Source of the DNA: Ehretia macrophylla
Lineage: Eukaryota; Streptophyta; Magnoliopsida; Boraginales; Ehretiaceae
Length of the DNA stretch: 64,000 nucleotides
Assembly: GCA_037974665.1 (NCBI GenBank)
Contig: CM075783.1
Coordinates: 40,375,712 to 40,439,711 of the forward strand
Reading direction: 5' to 3'
Within the stretch, counting starts at the first letter, position 1, and every line of letters begins with the position of its first letter. Position numbers and translations under genes: made by a program. The notes beneath the pieces were generated by a model. It was not told where the DNA came from, searched no databases, and saw only the letters and a list, made by a program, of their open reading frames with translations. This document shows, one piece after another, positions 1 to 11,919 of this stretch.

Positions 1-59
1 GAAAACATCATATCTTCTTCCATCTGTATTCTTTTATTCCTTTCATTTTTCTTTCACAT

Positions 60-443
60 TCACTTGCACCTACTGATCTTTTCATCCACCATTGCAGTTT
101 GACACTTGTTGGTGCACAAGAGGCCATCACCTACACATTTTATTTTCCGAAGGGTGTACCCAATAGCGAGTAGCAGTAGCCAAACCTCATTATATGCAAC
201 TCTTGATCTGCGTTTCTCCAACATGCAATGTCCATGTGGACAGTGGTGTGATGTTAAAATTGTGTCAAGTCCCTCTCTATCGCAATAAGCAGTCATTAGT
301 CTGCCTAACTGGGTACCACCCATAATCTTAAAGAACACCTCTTTACCATCATGTTGGCCTCTAACAATTACTTTAACGTGAGAGGGACAAATCAGTTTGT
401 TCCCATCTCCATTGTTTGTGTGTGTGATGTTTGCAGTTGACAT
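60..443 (-). pseudogene. SUMO-like (ubiquitin-fold modifier) gene remnant
   Basis: The frame read on the minus strand from the ATG at 443 starts MSTANITHTN and then gives a stretch very like the first half of plant SUMO: HVKVIVRGQHDGKEVFFKI followed by TQL..LMTAYCDR, matching SUMO's beta-grasp start (VKGQDGNEVFFRI...STQLKKLMNAYCDRQ). SUMO is a small protein joined to lysines of target proteins. After the YCDR motif the open frame no longer resembles SUMO. A weak similarity resumes in another frame (around DQELHI), and no C-terminal Gly-Gly is seen, so the protein could not be conjugated in the normal way. No intron is needed in the part that matches. An inverted-repeat element lies just upstream of the start (about 540-1370), and two Ulp1-type SUMO-protease genes lie 2-7 kb away. 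I see a broken or highly diverged SUMO paralogue. The similarity was judged by eye. Confidence 0.6.
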
Positions 444-539
444 AATGGAAGTAAGGGCAACGATGAGGGTTTTTGCTTTTTGTTTATTGTTGTTCAGCAA
501 CTGGAAAGATGAAAAGGGTACATCAAACCTATAAATAAA

Positions 540-1370
540 TGTGAAAAAGCCAATTTTGTCTCTGAGATTTAACATAAAGACTAGACAAGTCCTTGTGTTT
601 TGAGAAAATACACATTTTATCCCAAAAATATGTTAAAATTTGACAGTTAAAAGGTTGACCGTGCAAAAATACAATTAATGCCCCTTATAGCCGTTTAATG
701 GACTATATAAAAAAATTGTTACATAACCGTTGGGAAAACACGACAATGTAATGTAACTAGTAGGTAGTATTTAATTTGATATGTAGTATTTTACATTTAC
801 AAAATTTGCATGTACTTCAACTAACAAGCTTTCCATCATTATTGGCTATAAGCAAAATGCAAAAAAATGAATTAAACTACAATTGGATAACATTCTATAC
901 ACATTGTCAGTAGTTTAATCCCCCAGAAATATGTTCAAAAATTATGATGCTATAATGCCATTTAGGCCTAAATTACTTTGCAACAAATACAAAGATTAGT
1001 CTATTATAAGTCTTGTGAGAAACAAAGAAACTAGAAAAAAGATACAATGAAGCACAAAATAAGTCCCGTGAAAAGTAAGCTACTGTCAAAATAGATGCAA
1101 TGTATCAAATGACATAAGAAGCTATCGATAAATTCACAAAAAATTTAGTCATGTATACCAATGTGTATGAGGGTCTTCAACGACCCTTGAAAGAATACTA
1201 CTAATAATCTCGTCCATCCTATAAACTATGAAAAATGAGAAATAAAACATTTATATTAACTTTAACAGATGACAACTTAACGAGAGACGAAATGTGTATT
1301 TTTCCCAAAATACAAGGACTTATTTTTTCTTTACGCTAAACCACAAAGACTAAATTAACTTATTCCTTTT
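540..1370. mobile_element. Inverted-repeat (MITE-like) element
   Basis: The two ends are reverse complements of each other over about 70 bases. The left arm (about 552-620) holds AAGTCCTTGTGTTTTGAGAA and then AATACACATTTT. The right arm (about 1285-1354), reverse complemented, holds AAGTCCTTGTATTTTGGGAA and then AATACACATTTC. The interior is AT-rich and non-coding. This is typical of a small non-autonomous DNA transposon, probably Mutator-like. I could not fix the target-site duplication, so the outer limits are approximate. It lies directly upstream of the SUMO-like start and would separate it from any older promoter. Confidence 0.6.
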
Positions 1371-2640
1371 TTATATTAAATACGTGAAGGACATCCTTAT
1401 CGATGCCTTTACTACCAATACCCCCCGTTAAATTTTTGTTTTTAATGTCAAACAAAACACGTTTTACCGTTTTAAATGGCAAAGTACAACTTCCCAGCCC
1501 AGCCATCCCATCCGTCAGTAAAAAAAACTTTTTCAAAACTCCCTTCCCTAAAACTCCAATTAGAGCTGCCTGTTGTCCTTACTAATTAAGTCTCATTTTC
1601 CAAGAAATATTTACACAATCCCACAGTGTCACATCGGATCTATTCCATCAAGATTTATGTCTTTGCCAATATGCACCATCTTCCACCTAACCCAACTCCA
1701 CCACCCCCACAGTTTGTAAAGGCCAAAACAACTCATTTCCTTCCTAGATTATGTATTTGATTTCTCTCACAGCCCCTTCTAACCTAGAAATCACAACGGA
1801 ACCAGCTGAAGCGAGAATGAGGCAATCCGACAAATTGTGAGTTATATTTTGGTAAAACATTGTGATGTATGCCTATCTTTGTCCACGTATGAGTAATATA
1901 CTTAATATTTTAACATTATTCGCAAATCTGTGTGTACTTTGTTCGACTGAATTGTTTTCATAAATTTGTTGATTTTTCCGTTTGTTCATCGTATGGTTTC
2001 TTTTTTAACCATCATACTCTTTTGAGTTGCTTAAGGTGTTTACGATATGGTTGTATGCGGATGTATCTTTTTTATATGCAAACATTCTATGTAAGGGTAT
2101 ACACAATTATTTGTCACGAAGTGAGCAATCCATGTTTGATTATCCTAAGCGTGAGATGTGTTTACGGCCTAACTTTTTCGCACAACATTATAATGTACAT
2201 ATTTTCATTACTTTGGGTTGCTTAAGACGTGGTTGTGTGCACGTTGTTTGCTGATGACTGATTGTTTTCTTGTCATATTTTATTTATTTGCATGCACTTT
2301 GATTAGTTCATCTATATTATTTAGTTCTGCATTACAGACTAAAAATGTTTATTTTATGCTATAATTATTGAATTTTAGACAGTCCATTGTATTTGCGTTG
2401 CATTACTCGTTACCCATACCTTGCTTAGGTTATCATTGTTTTATTCAACTTTAAACATTTGATATTTTGCTTGCGTATAAAGTCGGTTGTTTCCACATTT
2501 AAGGGCGACGAAACAACCCAGGAGAATAACACCTACATTGATCTGTTCCCCGACACCCACAACTCAAATTAAGGTTGGATATGAATTATTCGATTATGGT
2601 TTTTACCATTTTTTCGCAAGAAAACTAGGTTGACAATATT
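1371..2640. other. Gene-free stretch upstream of the plus-strand Ulp1 remnant
   Basis: No supported gene. The stretch is AT-rich and may include degraded 5' exons or introns of the plus-strand Ulp1-like remnant that follows, but I could not recognise the HMG-box or plant-mobile-like exons of its minus-strand relative here. The short open frames at 1932-2254 look random. Confidence 0.5.
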
Positions 2641-2649
2641 TTACTAAAT

Positions 2650-4105
2650 GTGAAGGGACTCAGGAAGGAATTAAAGCAAATGAAGCAAGCTCAACTAGTC
2701 ATGGAACAAGAACTATGTCTACCATGTTGATGTAATTCATTGGAAAATTTGATATGAAATTGAATGTTCATAACGTTCGCAATGGTGGAGCTGTGCCCAA
2801 AAATTTGGATGATGACGACTTCGGTGTGGGCAAGAACGATGGGGACAAAGTCGGTGATCAAACTTTGGGAAATGGCAAACATCCCACTTCCTCAAATGAA
2901 TTTGCTGGAAACCCACTAACAACCGTATTTTCGGAGGATAGTTACTCTATCAATTCTCCAGAATTCCATTACCATGCTAGTGTTAAAGTTATTAAAGCAG
3001 GTTGTTCAAAGTGTCTATTTGGAAACGAAGAATGCTGCAACACTTCCAAACAAATAAAACCAATTTACGTGAATCTGAGCAGTGACTCAAGTACTGGTTT
3101 TCCAACAAACCGTTACTTAAATTTTTCACAACTTCATGTCTCAATAGAACCAGGTAATTCAAAGCGTATACTTGGAAAGAAAACAAAGAAGTCTGCAACA
3201 AATCCAAACAAAAAGACGTGGTTGATGTGAATGTGAGCAGTGACACAAGCTTAAGTTTGCCAACACTCCATCAAAGTCGCTACAACGTCATTTGTTGATG
3301 GAAGATGATGACCTGCTGGATGATTATTTGTTTTCAACCGAGAAGGATCCCATGTGAACATTTGTTATTTGTATTGCGATTCGATTAAATATGTTGTAGT
3401 CTGCATTAAATTAATCCAACTAACGTGTCTGTTGTAGGGAGGTACTTGTTGACACGGATATTCACTACATAACACGTCACCAAATGCGCGAACTGAAGAC
3501 TAACGCATGCTTATCGTCCGCTATAAGTGTTTAACCAAAAATGTAACATTAATATGAATACTTGCTTACTAACTGTTTTCCTTGTCATATATAGATAATT
3601 GATTGTTACGTGTTTAAGTTAACCGATGAAGCTCGACGGATTGATTGCAACATGCTTAGTTGTTATCTATCCTCATTTTTTACGGTATGTTTAGAATTAT
3701 GAAACTTAATAAATTTAAGTTAATTCCACTACATATTACGCTGCATAGAATAATATTAAAACATATTTTATGTAATGCAGCAACACATTTTGGTTGGCTT
3801 CCAAGGGAAGCCCATTGATGTGCAAAGTTGCATAAAATTTTATTGGGGTCCAACAAAGTTCACAGGTTCACTGGCGGATTGAAAAAAGGTATTTAACTAT
3901 CTTTGTGTGGATGTTAGTTTGCCATAGTGTTTGGTTAGGAATAAACTTAAACGCACATTTTTTTTTGCAGATATTTGTACCAATAAATATCAACAATGTT
4001 CATTGGTATCTTTGCATATTCAACCTTGTATCGAATGAGATACTGCTGTGTGATACTGCCTTAACCTTTGATCAAGGGCCTATGATAGAACAAATCGACA
4101 AGCTG
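2650..4105 (+). pseudogene. Degenerate Ulp1-type (C48) protease gene, plus-strand paralogue
   Basis: Exon-by-exon this matches the 3' half of the minus-strand gene at 4727-7953. The recognisable blocks are an acidic, Asn-rich stretch ending DDDLLDDYLFSTEKDP just before 3354; an exon from 3438 (EVLVDTDIHYITRHQM...); 3595-3684 (30 codons, phase 0, begins IIDCYVFKL); 3781-3888 (contains FYWGPTKFTGSLAD); and 3971-4105 (IFVPININNVHWYLCIFNLV, then LLCDTALT). The last block holds the Ulp1 catalytic His (in HW) and an Asp 17 residues later. Splice borders GT/AG are still visible. It is broken: there is a TGA in frame at 3880-3882, the frame of the 2754-3230 stretch differs from that of the block ending near 3353, and no exon with the catalytic Cys (NCG or DCG) follows. 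Ulp1 proteases cleave SUMO. This copy cannot be a working protease. Confidence 0.75.
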
Positions 4106-4726
4106 GTAGTATTATTTCTCAACTATAAGTTGTTAGTTTGATACGAATCTTACATATAACGGGTTAGTAATGGCAACTAGATTTATTGGGACTTGTACTA
4201 AAAGAACACCCAAAGTTATGACGAAATGCTTCCAAACTACTTCGCAGCATGACTCTAGTAAAGCACAAATTAATATTTCAAGAAACATAACTCGAAATGT
4301 AAAATATAGTAGTAAAAGATCCCCCGAAGTTAGCAAAAAATGGTTAAGCACTACTTACTTAACCCTGGACAGCACAAATACATATAATAGTACCACTAAA
4401 TTGAGTACACAAGTTACCACAAAATGATGGTAAACTACTAGAACAATGCATAACCCTACCCTGCACAATTACAAGAATAACATATTTCGAATGTCCATCA
4501 AATTAAATATGTACTACGTCTACTTAGAGACATACCAGTGTTGGCAAAAAAAAAAAACAATGCTTCCTAGCTGCTTTAAACGATAACCATATGCCCAGCA
4601 CAAAAAAACAAAAGTTAAGGTTATAAGTTAGCACAAAGGTAATGTCACAACAACAGATACTACCATTTTCAAAAACTAATTAGTAATAATAGACAATCAA
4701 CATATGAGATAACAACAACTGCGCAG
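4106..4726. other. Spacer between tail-to-tail Ulp1-like genes
   Basis: AT-rich, no supported gene. Both flanking genes point into this spacer, so it should hold the 3' ends of both. The catalytic-Cys exon expected for the plus-strand copy was looked for here and not found. Confidence 0.5.
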
Positions 4727-7700
4727 TTAACTACAATTGGAATTGAGAGGATTTCGCTCGTTGCCTGCATGACGCCATAACTTTAACGCGAGCTGCGTAT
4801 GTTCATGCTCGGATCTTGCATCATTCAAGAAACCAACGTTTTCCTGATTTTCCATCATCAAGCACATGTACAAACCACAATTAGTTATGTTATGTTGTGT
4901 CAGAACCCATCTAGGACTATAATATTTGAAATCTTGCACAATCCTCATGGTTCTATATGTTGCGGTTTCTGCTTCATTTAAAAACTCATCCAGGAACCGA
5001 ATCTAAAATTATAGACAAATGTCAGTTTACCGAGTCATAAGCCAAGTAAAATAAAATGCATGGATCTGTTGAAACCAAGGAATGCATGGACAAACTAAAC
5101 CAAACGATTGGACTGTACCAGCTCTTTTACTTGACTTGTTATGCGTCTCCTTGACTTGGCTTTGTTCGCCGTGTCACAAATTTGAACTGAACAACTGCTA
5201 AAGTCAACTATGCATAACAACCAATGTATATTTTCAAAATTAGGAGGCACGAATATCTGCAATATGACATGCAAAGCTTCAATACACAAATAAGCAACGT
5301 AAATACTGAATAAATGGGTACATAACTACAACAGATCTACCTCTTTACAATCGGCTAGATTTCCAGTGAATCTATTTGGACCCCAAAAATTCCTTTTGCA
5401 TGCTTCGAAACTAAATGAGTCCCTCGTAAGTAATTGTTGCTGCAAGTAATTAAAATGCCAAGAAATTTAATATTGTGCGGTACGTGAATTATCTGTATAC
5501 ATACTAACGTAATTAGTATTATACTTACCGAAAAAAGAGTCGGCATACACCATTTGGGCATTTTGGGATCCACTGCCCTCACACCCAAAGTTAGTTGCCA
5601 AGCAAAAGTGTCAATTATCTTAAATCATATACCCAAATGTCAAAGATTAGATATTTCATTAGTATACATCACAAAACATACTCAACACGATTACTTATAT
5701 GACACTCACATAAGCTAAAACTTGCCGATCTGGTAGTAGTTCGTGCATGTCACGCCTCGTTAGATCGTAGAGCTCAGTGGACACTACTAATTCACTACAA
5801 CACAAGTAATCAAACAAAATTAACATAACATACATCACATTTTTTTTATTAACACCAAAAGGGTAAAAAGCAAACTTACTCAACATCTGCATATATAGAA
5901 AACAAATAATTTGCCAATTGATCATCGGAAGTCACCAGTGTTCTCGCGAGTTGTCCAGAAATAATTACACAAACGTTTCGGCCTACACCAGCCTCGCCCC
6001 CACTAGAGATATCATCTGCCAATGCATGTGCACATTTATTCTGCTTTTTATTGCCCTTCTTCTTGTTTTTCTTCTTGCCCCGCCTCTTATTATAGCGCTC
6101 TTCATCAGAACACACAACATATTGTTCATTCTCATGTACACAATCTCGACTCTCATGATTTCTCTGTCCTCCGTCTCTCCAAATAATAATCTTTTTACCC
6201 TCGCCGAATATACATCTATTTTCACTCTTGTTTTCTTCTTTTACAACTTCATCTCCACCCTCTAAATTTTTGCCCGCACTGTATCCACCATTATCATTCC
6301 TCCCTGCATCGTATGCACCCTCTTCATTCCTGTCCGTATTACTTTTTCCTAATATCAGTAGTAGCTGCTTAAACAACGTCTTTAACTCATTGATACCACG
6401 CGTATTTTCCCTTGTGGCATCCTTAAGATCCATAACTTCAGACTTCATCTCCTCATATTTCCTCTCTAGGTTACTCATACAACTTTTGATTTCCTTCACA
6501 TCTCTCCAAAGTTTCATAGCCCCATCCGATGTCTACTCATTTGGTTGCATTGTACTCTCAAACACAACGCAAGCATTGGGGTCTGTGTATCCTCCATTTA
6601 CTTGGTACATGTTCATCCTTTCGCTCATATAATCGCCCGTCCAATACTTGATGCAAGGCCTATCATTGTGAGGAGAGTACAACTGCTCACGTGGGTACAC
6701 GTGCTCAAAAAAGAAAATCTACACAGACAAACATTATGTTGGTAAACTATTGATTAATCGGACTTGTCGCGACAATCCAAATGATATGCACTTAAAAAAC
6801 TTGGCTTACCATAAAAAAGAACAAACATCCGCTCGCGTATTTCCTCCCCTTGTGCTTCCAATGATGGACTCCATTTCGCAATGAATACAAAACAAATTCA
6901 GCCCAGTTATAACCTCCAATTGTATCAGTATCCTTCACTACGTGTAACATTTCCAGTTTAACCACATGATTTACTATAGGACACAATAAATATCCAATGA
7001 CATATATGCAGTAGAGGGCTTTAAACTCCAGCCCATGACTTTTGCATTTCTCCATTTCAGCAGATAGTTCTTTCAAAGGAGTTGCATTATCCTCCACTGT
7101 GAATAACTTCTCAATATTTTCTATCTCACTATGGATACCATCTGTTGGTACGTTAAGTCCTCTATTAGGAAGGCCAAGTACACGTTGGACATCAGTTGTT
7201 GTCACCTCAATCTTCTTGCCATGCATATTTAATGTCATCGACACCGGATCAAAATTATCAATAATCCATTGGCAAAGTTGGTGCTTCAACGTAGTGCAAC
7301 GAAGGTGAAGAATACCACCAAATCCAATGATCTCTACAGCTGATCTTTGTTATGGTGTTAGCTTTTCATTCAACTTGACTATCTTAGTCAAAGAGAGTTG
7401 GGTTTGAACGGTCTTTTGCAATAATGTGTTATATTTAATGAAGTCCTTAACTTCAAGGAATAACAACAACATATGATCATAAAAAGAAAAATAATTGGTA
7501 AAGCGCGAACTATAAGACTTCAATTTTGTTGTTAACTTTTCTTCATTCATCTTTTCCAACTTTTTCGTTTTAATGTTGTAAGAATTAGAGCTTTTTTGTG
7601 CCTTCTTAGTAAACATTTCTCTTTGATCCCGTGGGAGGCTTTTCCATTCTCTTTGAAACCCTTCTCTTACTTCTTTAATCACTTTTTCCTCTCGATTAGC

Positions 7701-7953
7701 TAGTTTAAACTGCTCAATTCTCTAATTCCTTCAATTGTGAAAAATAAATGTAAAACAACTGTCCAATATACATAAATTATCAGTATTAACAACTATGGAA
7801 TACATAAAACACAACATGCTCAGCTCACACAAAATATGCATAGGCTGAGGTGGGCCTCGTCAAATGCGTTGATGCTGATCTTTTCCTTTTGTTGCTATTG
7901 TTTTCTCTTCGCGTATCTTCACCTAAATCTTTGCCTCGCATTTTGCGGGTCAT
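4727..7953 (-). pseudogene. HMG-box / plant-mobile-like / coiled-coil / Ulp1 protease gene, nearly intact
   Basis: My model on the minus strand is eight exons: 7953-7831, 7721-6810, 6718-5880, 5794-5710, 5618-5529, 5439-5341, 5256-5119, 5002-4727. All borders are GT/AG and the phases fit, giving 853 codons before the final stop. Residues about 33-95 resemble an HMG-box DNA-binding domain (RPTSAYAYF, split by intron 1, then FQREWKSLPRDQREMFTKKA). Residues about 166-345 resemble the N-terminal domain seen before Ulp1 in transposon-linked plant proteins (LCQWIIDNFDP, then VQRVLGLPNRG). A coiled coil follows (413-465), then a Lys-rich likely nuclear signal (RRGKKKNKKKGNKK). The Ulp1 domain keeps His727 (in HW), Asp744, Gln798 and Cys804 (NCG instead of the usual DCG). 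The His-Asp spacing of 17 and the Gln-Cys spacing of 6 are as in yeast Ulp1. Two in-frame stops interrupt it, TAA at 7352-7350 and TAG at 6535-6533. It could be a recently dead gene, or cargo of a DNA transposon. The family assignment is firm for Ulp1 and good but unproven for the HMG-box. Confidence 0.75.
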
Positions 7954-9045
7954 GATTCTTATAGCACCATAACATTGCATTTTTGGATAATGAGCTAAAC
8001 AACTTGTGTCGAAAAATATTTAAATACCAACATATACATATGGAATCACAAAACACAGCCATATGCTCGCACATATACACAACCAAGACGGAAATAAACT
8101 CACATAGGTCGATAAAAGGAAAGTCATTCATGATTGATCGATAGTTGAACAAAAAGATAATAATGCCAAACCCACTTATTACATAACAACAAACATATAC
8201 AGTAACGGCATACCGAAACTGGCAAAAAATTTCCACATTGGATGCACAAAATAGTTGGTTTAAGGATACAGTTACCAACAACCCAACAAAGAACGGCCAG
8301 ATAAACACAAAAAAATTAAAAATACAAAAAATAAAAGCTTTGAATATAAACAATAATTTCAAGGCTCATGTAAATACCAACTAAAACAACAAATACTTAA
8401 AATACCCAAATACATAGAAAAATAAAATGCATTAAACAATAAATTCATATAAAAAATGTGTCACCGTCGTTGGAAACTGAAATATTGAATAGTTATGAAG
8501 ATTTGATCGGCCCTCGGATTCGATGATGGCTCAGGTTCAAAAACCTACCACAAGTCTTTGGCGGGGGAATTCTTCCACTACGTTTTGAATAATACTAACT
8601 CTTCGCCGGAGAAGAAGCGTCGCCGGAGCAATTGTGAACCATTGTTATCTCAAGCTACAATTGTCGTCTTCGCGGAGCTAAAGCGGGAAAGGAACAAATA
8701 AGGGTTAAGTACTGTATAAAGAGTAAGGTTTTTTATTTTTGTTAATATTTGTCAGGGTTATAATCGTAATTCAATACATAATAATGATAAGGGCATTATA
8801 ATAATTGCAAACCCAATAAGTAAAAGAAGACTAAAAAATATATGTTGAGTGGGACCGCATGTATTTAATTAATAAAAGAGGTCCCACATATATTTAAGTA
8901 AAAGAAAGGGTAAAATGGTCATTACGTATAATAACTTGTTTTTTTTTCTATTCGCGCACATCAACGCTTGAGATTCATCACAACAAATGAACGGACCAGA
9001 TCATCTACGACTAAAAAGCCGCAGATGTACCGAAGACCATCCCTT
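7954..9045. other. Gene-free stretch
   Basis: No supported gene. This would include the promoter of the minus-strand HMG/Ulp1 gene, whose first ATG is at 7953. A short GC-richer stretch lies near 8500-8700. Homology to the UGT tandem units starts only at about 9046. Confidence 0.4.
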
Positions 9046-9744
9046 AAGATTGATACAAAAACAATGTTTGAGTAGACACTTGTTATGCTAAAATATTTTA
9101 AATTTGAACAACAATTTCGACTTTCTTTACCACAGAAAAAGTACTAGAGTTGGAGCTTTTTAAAAAAAAAAAAATTGGTTTGATATTGTTTTGGAGTTTG
9201 AATAACCTTGACCACAAGTTACTTATACGCCTTTATGTTTAGATTTGTCGAAATTGTACATCATCATGGTGTGACTTATATTAATCTAGTGCTCTAAGAG
9301 ATTTAGTATTAGGAGAACCGTATCCTTAAAAATAAAATAAATAAATCTTTTGGTCATGTCTCAATACATTACTTAATTTTGTTGTTAGAGATGTCAAGTT
9401 TTTATATAGTACAGACTATATCATAAAAAATTTAACATTTAGATTAAATGATCATATACATGCACAACTCAAATTTCACTTGCGTGAAACTCAAACAAAA
9501 GAATACATCCTAATCAAAATAGACAATACGATTTTAAACTTTCATGAACCTAATCAAACGATGTGGCATATCTCTTCAAGCCTTTAACTTAGGGGCTCTA
9601 TCAGATTCCTTGACTAAACCTGAGGCTGACCATACTTCTCTTTTTATCCAATATTTTGCTTCGTAAGGTACTTCTTCAACATGTTTGATAATGTCAGGAA
9701 AAAGGAAGAGAGGAGTCAGTCTACAAAACAACATTTGTTTATCA

Positions 9745-9768
9745 CACGTGGAGCCAAGACATAAATAG
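9745..9768 (+). promoter_or_regulatory. Promoter-like G-box plus TATA motif, unit 1
   Basis: CACGTG (9745-9750) is followed 10 bases on by ATAAATAG. The same pair is seen in unit 2 (CACGTG 19309-19314, TATAAATA 19326-19333) and, with CACATG, in unit 3 (42290-42295 and TATAAATA 42307-42314). Spacing and order look like a core promoter pointing right, but no gene follows in any unit within the next few hundred bases. This may be the relic promoter of an ancestral neighbour gene. Confidence 0.35.
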
Positions 9769-9769
9769 T

Positions 9770-11394
9770 TCATTTTTTTTTCTATCAATTTGGATTAACA
9801 TCAATTTGTAAGAAAATAAATAATTTCTGCATATGTGTGATGTTCATCTCACACATGTGAAAGTGCTAATGTCTATGGGTGGATGCACATTAGGACCAGT
9901 AAGGACTGTAATCCCCACTAATCTCAATTTTTTCTTTTTAATATAATCATATTTTAAAAATACTTTTTATCTAAAATATTAATTATCTCCTATTAAAAAA
10001 TAAAAAATTATATAAGCTTTAATTAGATATTATAACTTCCATATGTCTTGAATAAGCTCTGCTAATGTCAATCTCGAGTGGTTGAATAGCAACCAACGCC
10101 ATTGAAAAAAGAGATGTCAAAAGAAACGAGCTAGCAATTACTCTAATATGCTGTCTCAATCTAATAGTCTCATATTTACATTTTTTTTTTTTTTTACATT
10201 GTTTCCTTTTCCAATGTACGTAGGCTAATGGGGTTGATTCTGGTACCTGGATAGCCGATGTGACAATAACGTTAATTCCTTCGCATACGGTTTTTTTTAA
10301 AAGTATAATAAAGGTTAAAATTATAAATATTTAAAATATTTTATTATAATATATTATTATTCGATTATTTTTAAAAAAATTATTTGTTTGGTCACGGGAC
10401 TTTTTTATAAACATTCAAAAGAACATTGTGAAATTTATATAAATCGTATAAATTTTATAAAAAGCGACAAATAACACCACTTAAGACTATTAAATTAATT
10501 CTACGTTTGTAAGAACATTCCGTAGTTATTAAAATTTCAAAAAGAGGTCCCTACCCTGAGCATGAAAAAATGTATTCTGCTGTCAAACACATGGTCTATA
10601 GTGAAGATATCCGACCGAAAAAAACACACGTTGTTTGACATGAACAAATATGATCACCAAACTTAGTCTACAGAGACGAAACGAACAGGTTACGTAAGCA
10701 CAATGATGCATGATGATGGAAGCTTTCTAATATCAGACTTGATGCACTTGTACTTGCCAGGCCAGAAGTGGGATATTTTACCGGGTCGTGTTTCTCTTTA
10801 GCAAACGACCATCTCACTTATTAATACATAAAATATGAGATTCACTTGTATTTCACGACCATCTTGCATGCGAAAATTTTTCTGTTTATAATTACTTACC
10901 AATTTTTTTTATACATACCTTTTGTAGATTGATTACTAATTTTCAAAAGAAACGACTTTGGCATCATGGGCGAATTTACTTGGGTCACGGCAGATGCAAT
11001 CGTCACTAATCTTAAGAGTAAAGATTTAAGAAGTGAGTTAAAGTTATATTTTTTGAAAATGAGTGAATTTTTAAGGTACTTTTAGACTAAAAATTAATTT
11101 GTCTCCATTAAAGATTAGGGGCTTTATCATACCACATATTTATTGGGAAGCAAACCTTTGGGCGGATTAGATTGCTAATTTTAATCTGACTCAACCTCTT
11201 AGTTGCCATGAAATAACTATTTTACCAAGAGAACTTCTCCTATTAATTGATAACGATAAAAGGGGTATTGCATCCCTTAGAGTAGTAGTTTAGTTTCATC
11301 ATTCACTTTTGACTCCTTTTTATATATAAAAAAATTATTCATCTTGAGAGCATAATTCCTGAATACGAACCCGTTTGGCATAGTTGTAGAGTAC
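9770..11394. other. Unit 1 upstream sequence without a gene
   Basis: This AT-rich non-coding sequence is shared, with gaps, with 19335-21700 in unit 2 and 42315-45364 in unit 3. It serves as the empty-site reference: unit 1 lacks the GGGTGA-ended element and the LINE fragment of unit 2 and the solo-LTR-like insertion of unit 3. Confidence 0.6.
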
Positions 11395-11399
11395 ATTAG

Positions 11400-11870
11400 T
11401 GTTAAGGTAGAAAAATGTCGAGTCGCAAGTGACCTTCACGCACTGCCTTGATGCCTGCAAAACAAAGAGAGCTTAGCGGGTCTTGCCCGCATTAGCACTC
11501 CGATGCTTAAGTTAGCTTGGTGCTTTGGTAGAGAAAGTTGTATGTATACAAGTATTGATCTGAGTATCAGATGTCCTCCTCCTTCTTAACTGAATCCTCT
11601 GCCTTTTATAGGCACCATCACTATTGAAGTCATCATGGCTGCTCAGTTAAAGAAATAAGTCACATGGTTGCTGAGTCACAAAGGAGAAATTATCATTGCA
11701 GCTGAGTCAAAAGATTAAAGGTGCAGTAGTGGATCATTACTGCAAGCATGGTGGAGAATTATTTGAATGCTAGTGGACAATTGTTTAAATGGATCAGTGG
11801 GAGATCAACTAGAGATTCCCTGAACTTATAGAGCAATGTTTATTATTGTCTTTTGGGCTTGAGGTCTTAA
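11400..11870 (-). repeat. Left LTR of the gag-only element, inverted
   Basis: Its reverse complement matches 16771-17241 along its whole 471-base length. The TATA-bearing stretch (CTATAAAAGG-like, reverse complemented near 11610) points left, away from the gag gene, so the U5 side is outermost. Confidence 0.85.
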
Positions 11871-11919
11871 CCGTGGGGCCGATTCTAAATTCCCCACTGA
11901 GTTTTCACAAGATTACACC

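Noticed and set aside
7919-8362. A 147-codon minus-strand hydrophobic frame
   Set aside because: AT-rich, no domain, and it overlaps the first exon of the HMG/Ulp1 gene in another frame.
9576-9788. A 70-codon minus-strand frame that is also open in unit 3 (42121-42333)
   Set aside because: It runs across the promoter-like G-box/TATA stretch, is missing in unit 2, differs at about a fifth of residues, and resembles nothing known. Its openness in two young copies is not strong evidence of coding.
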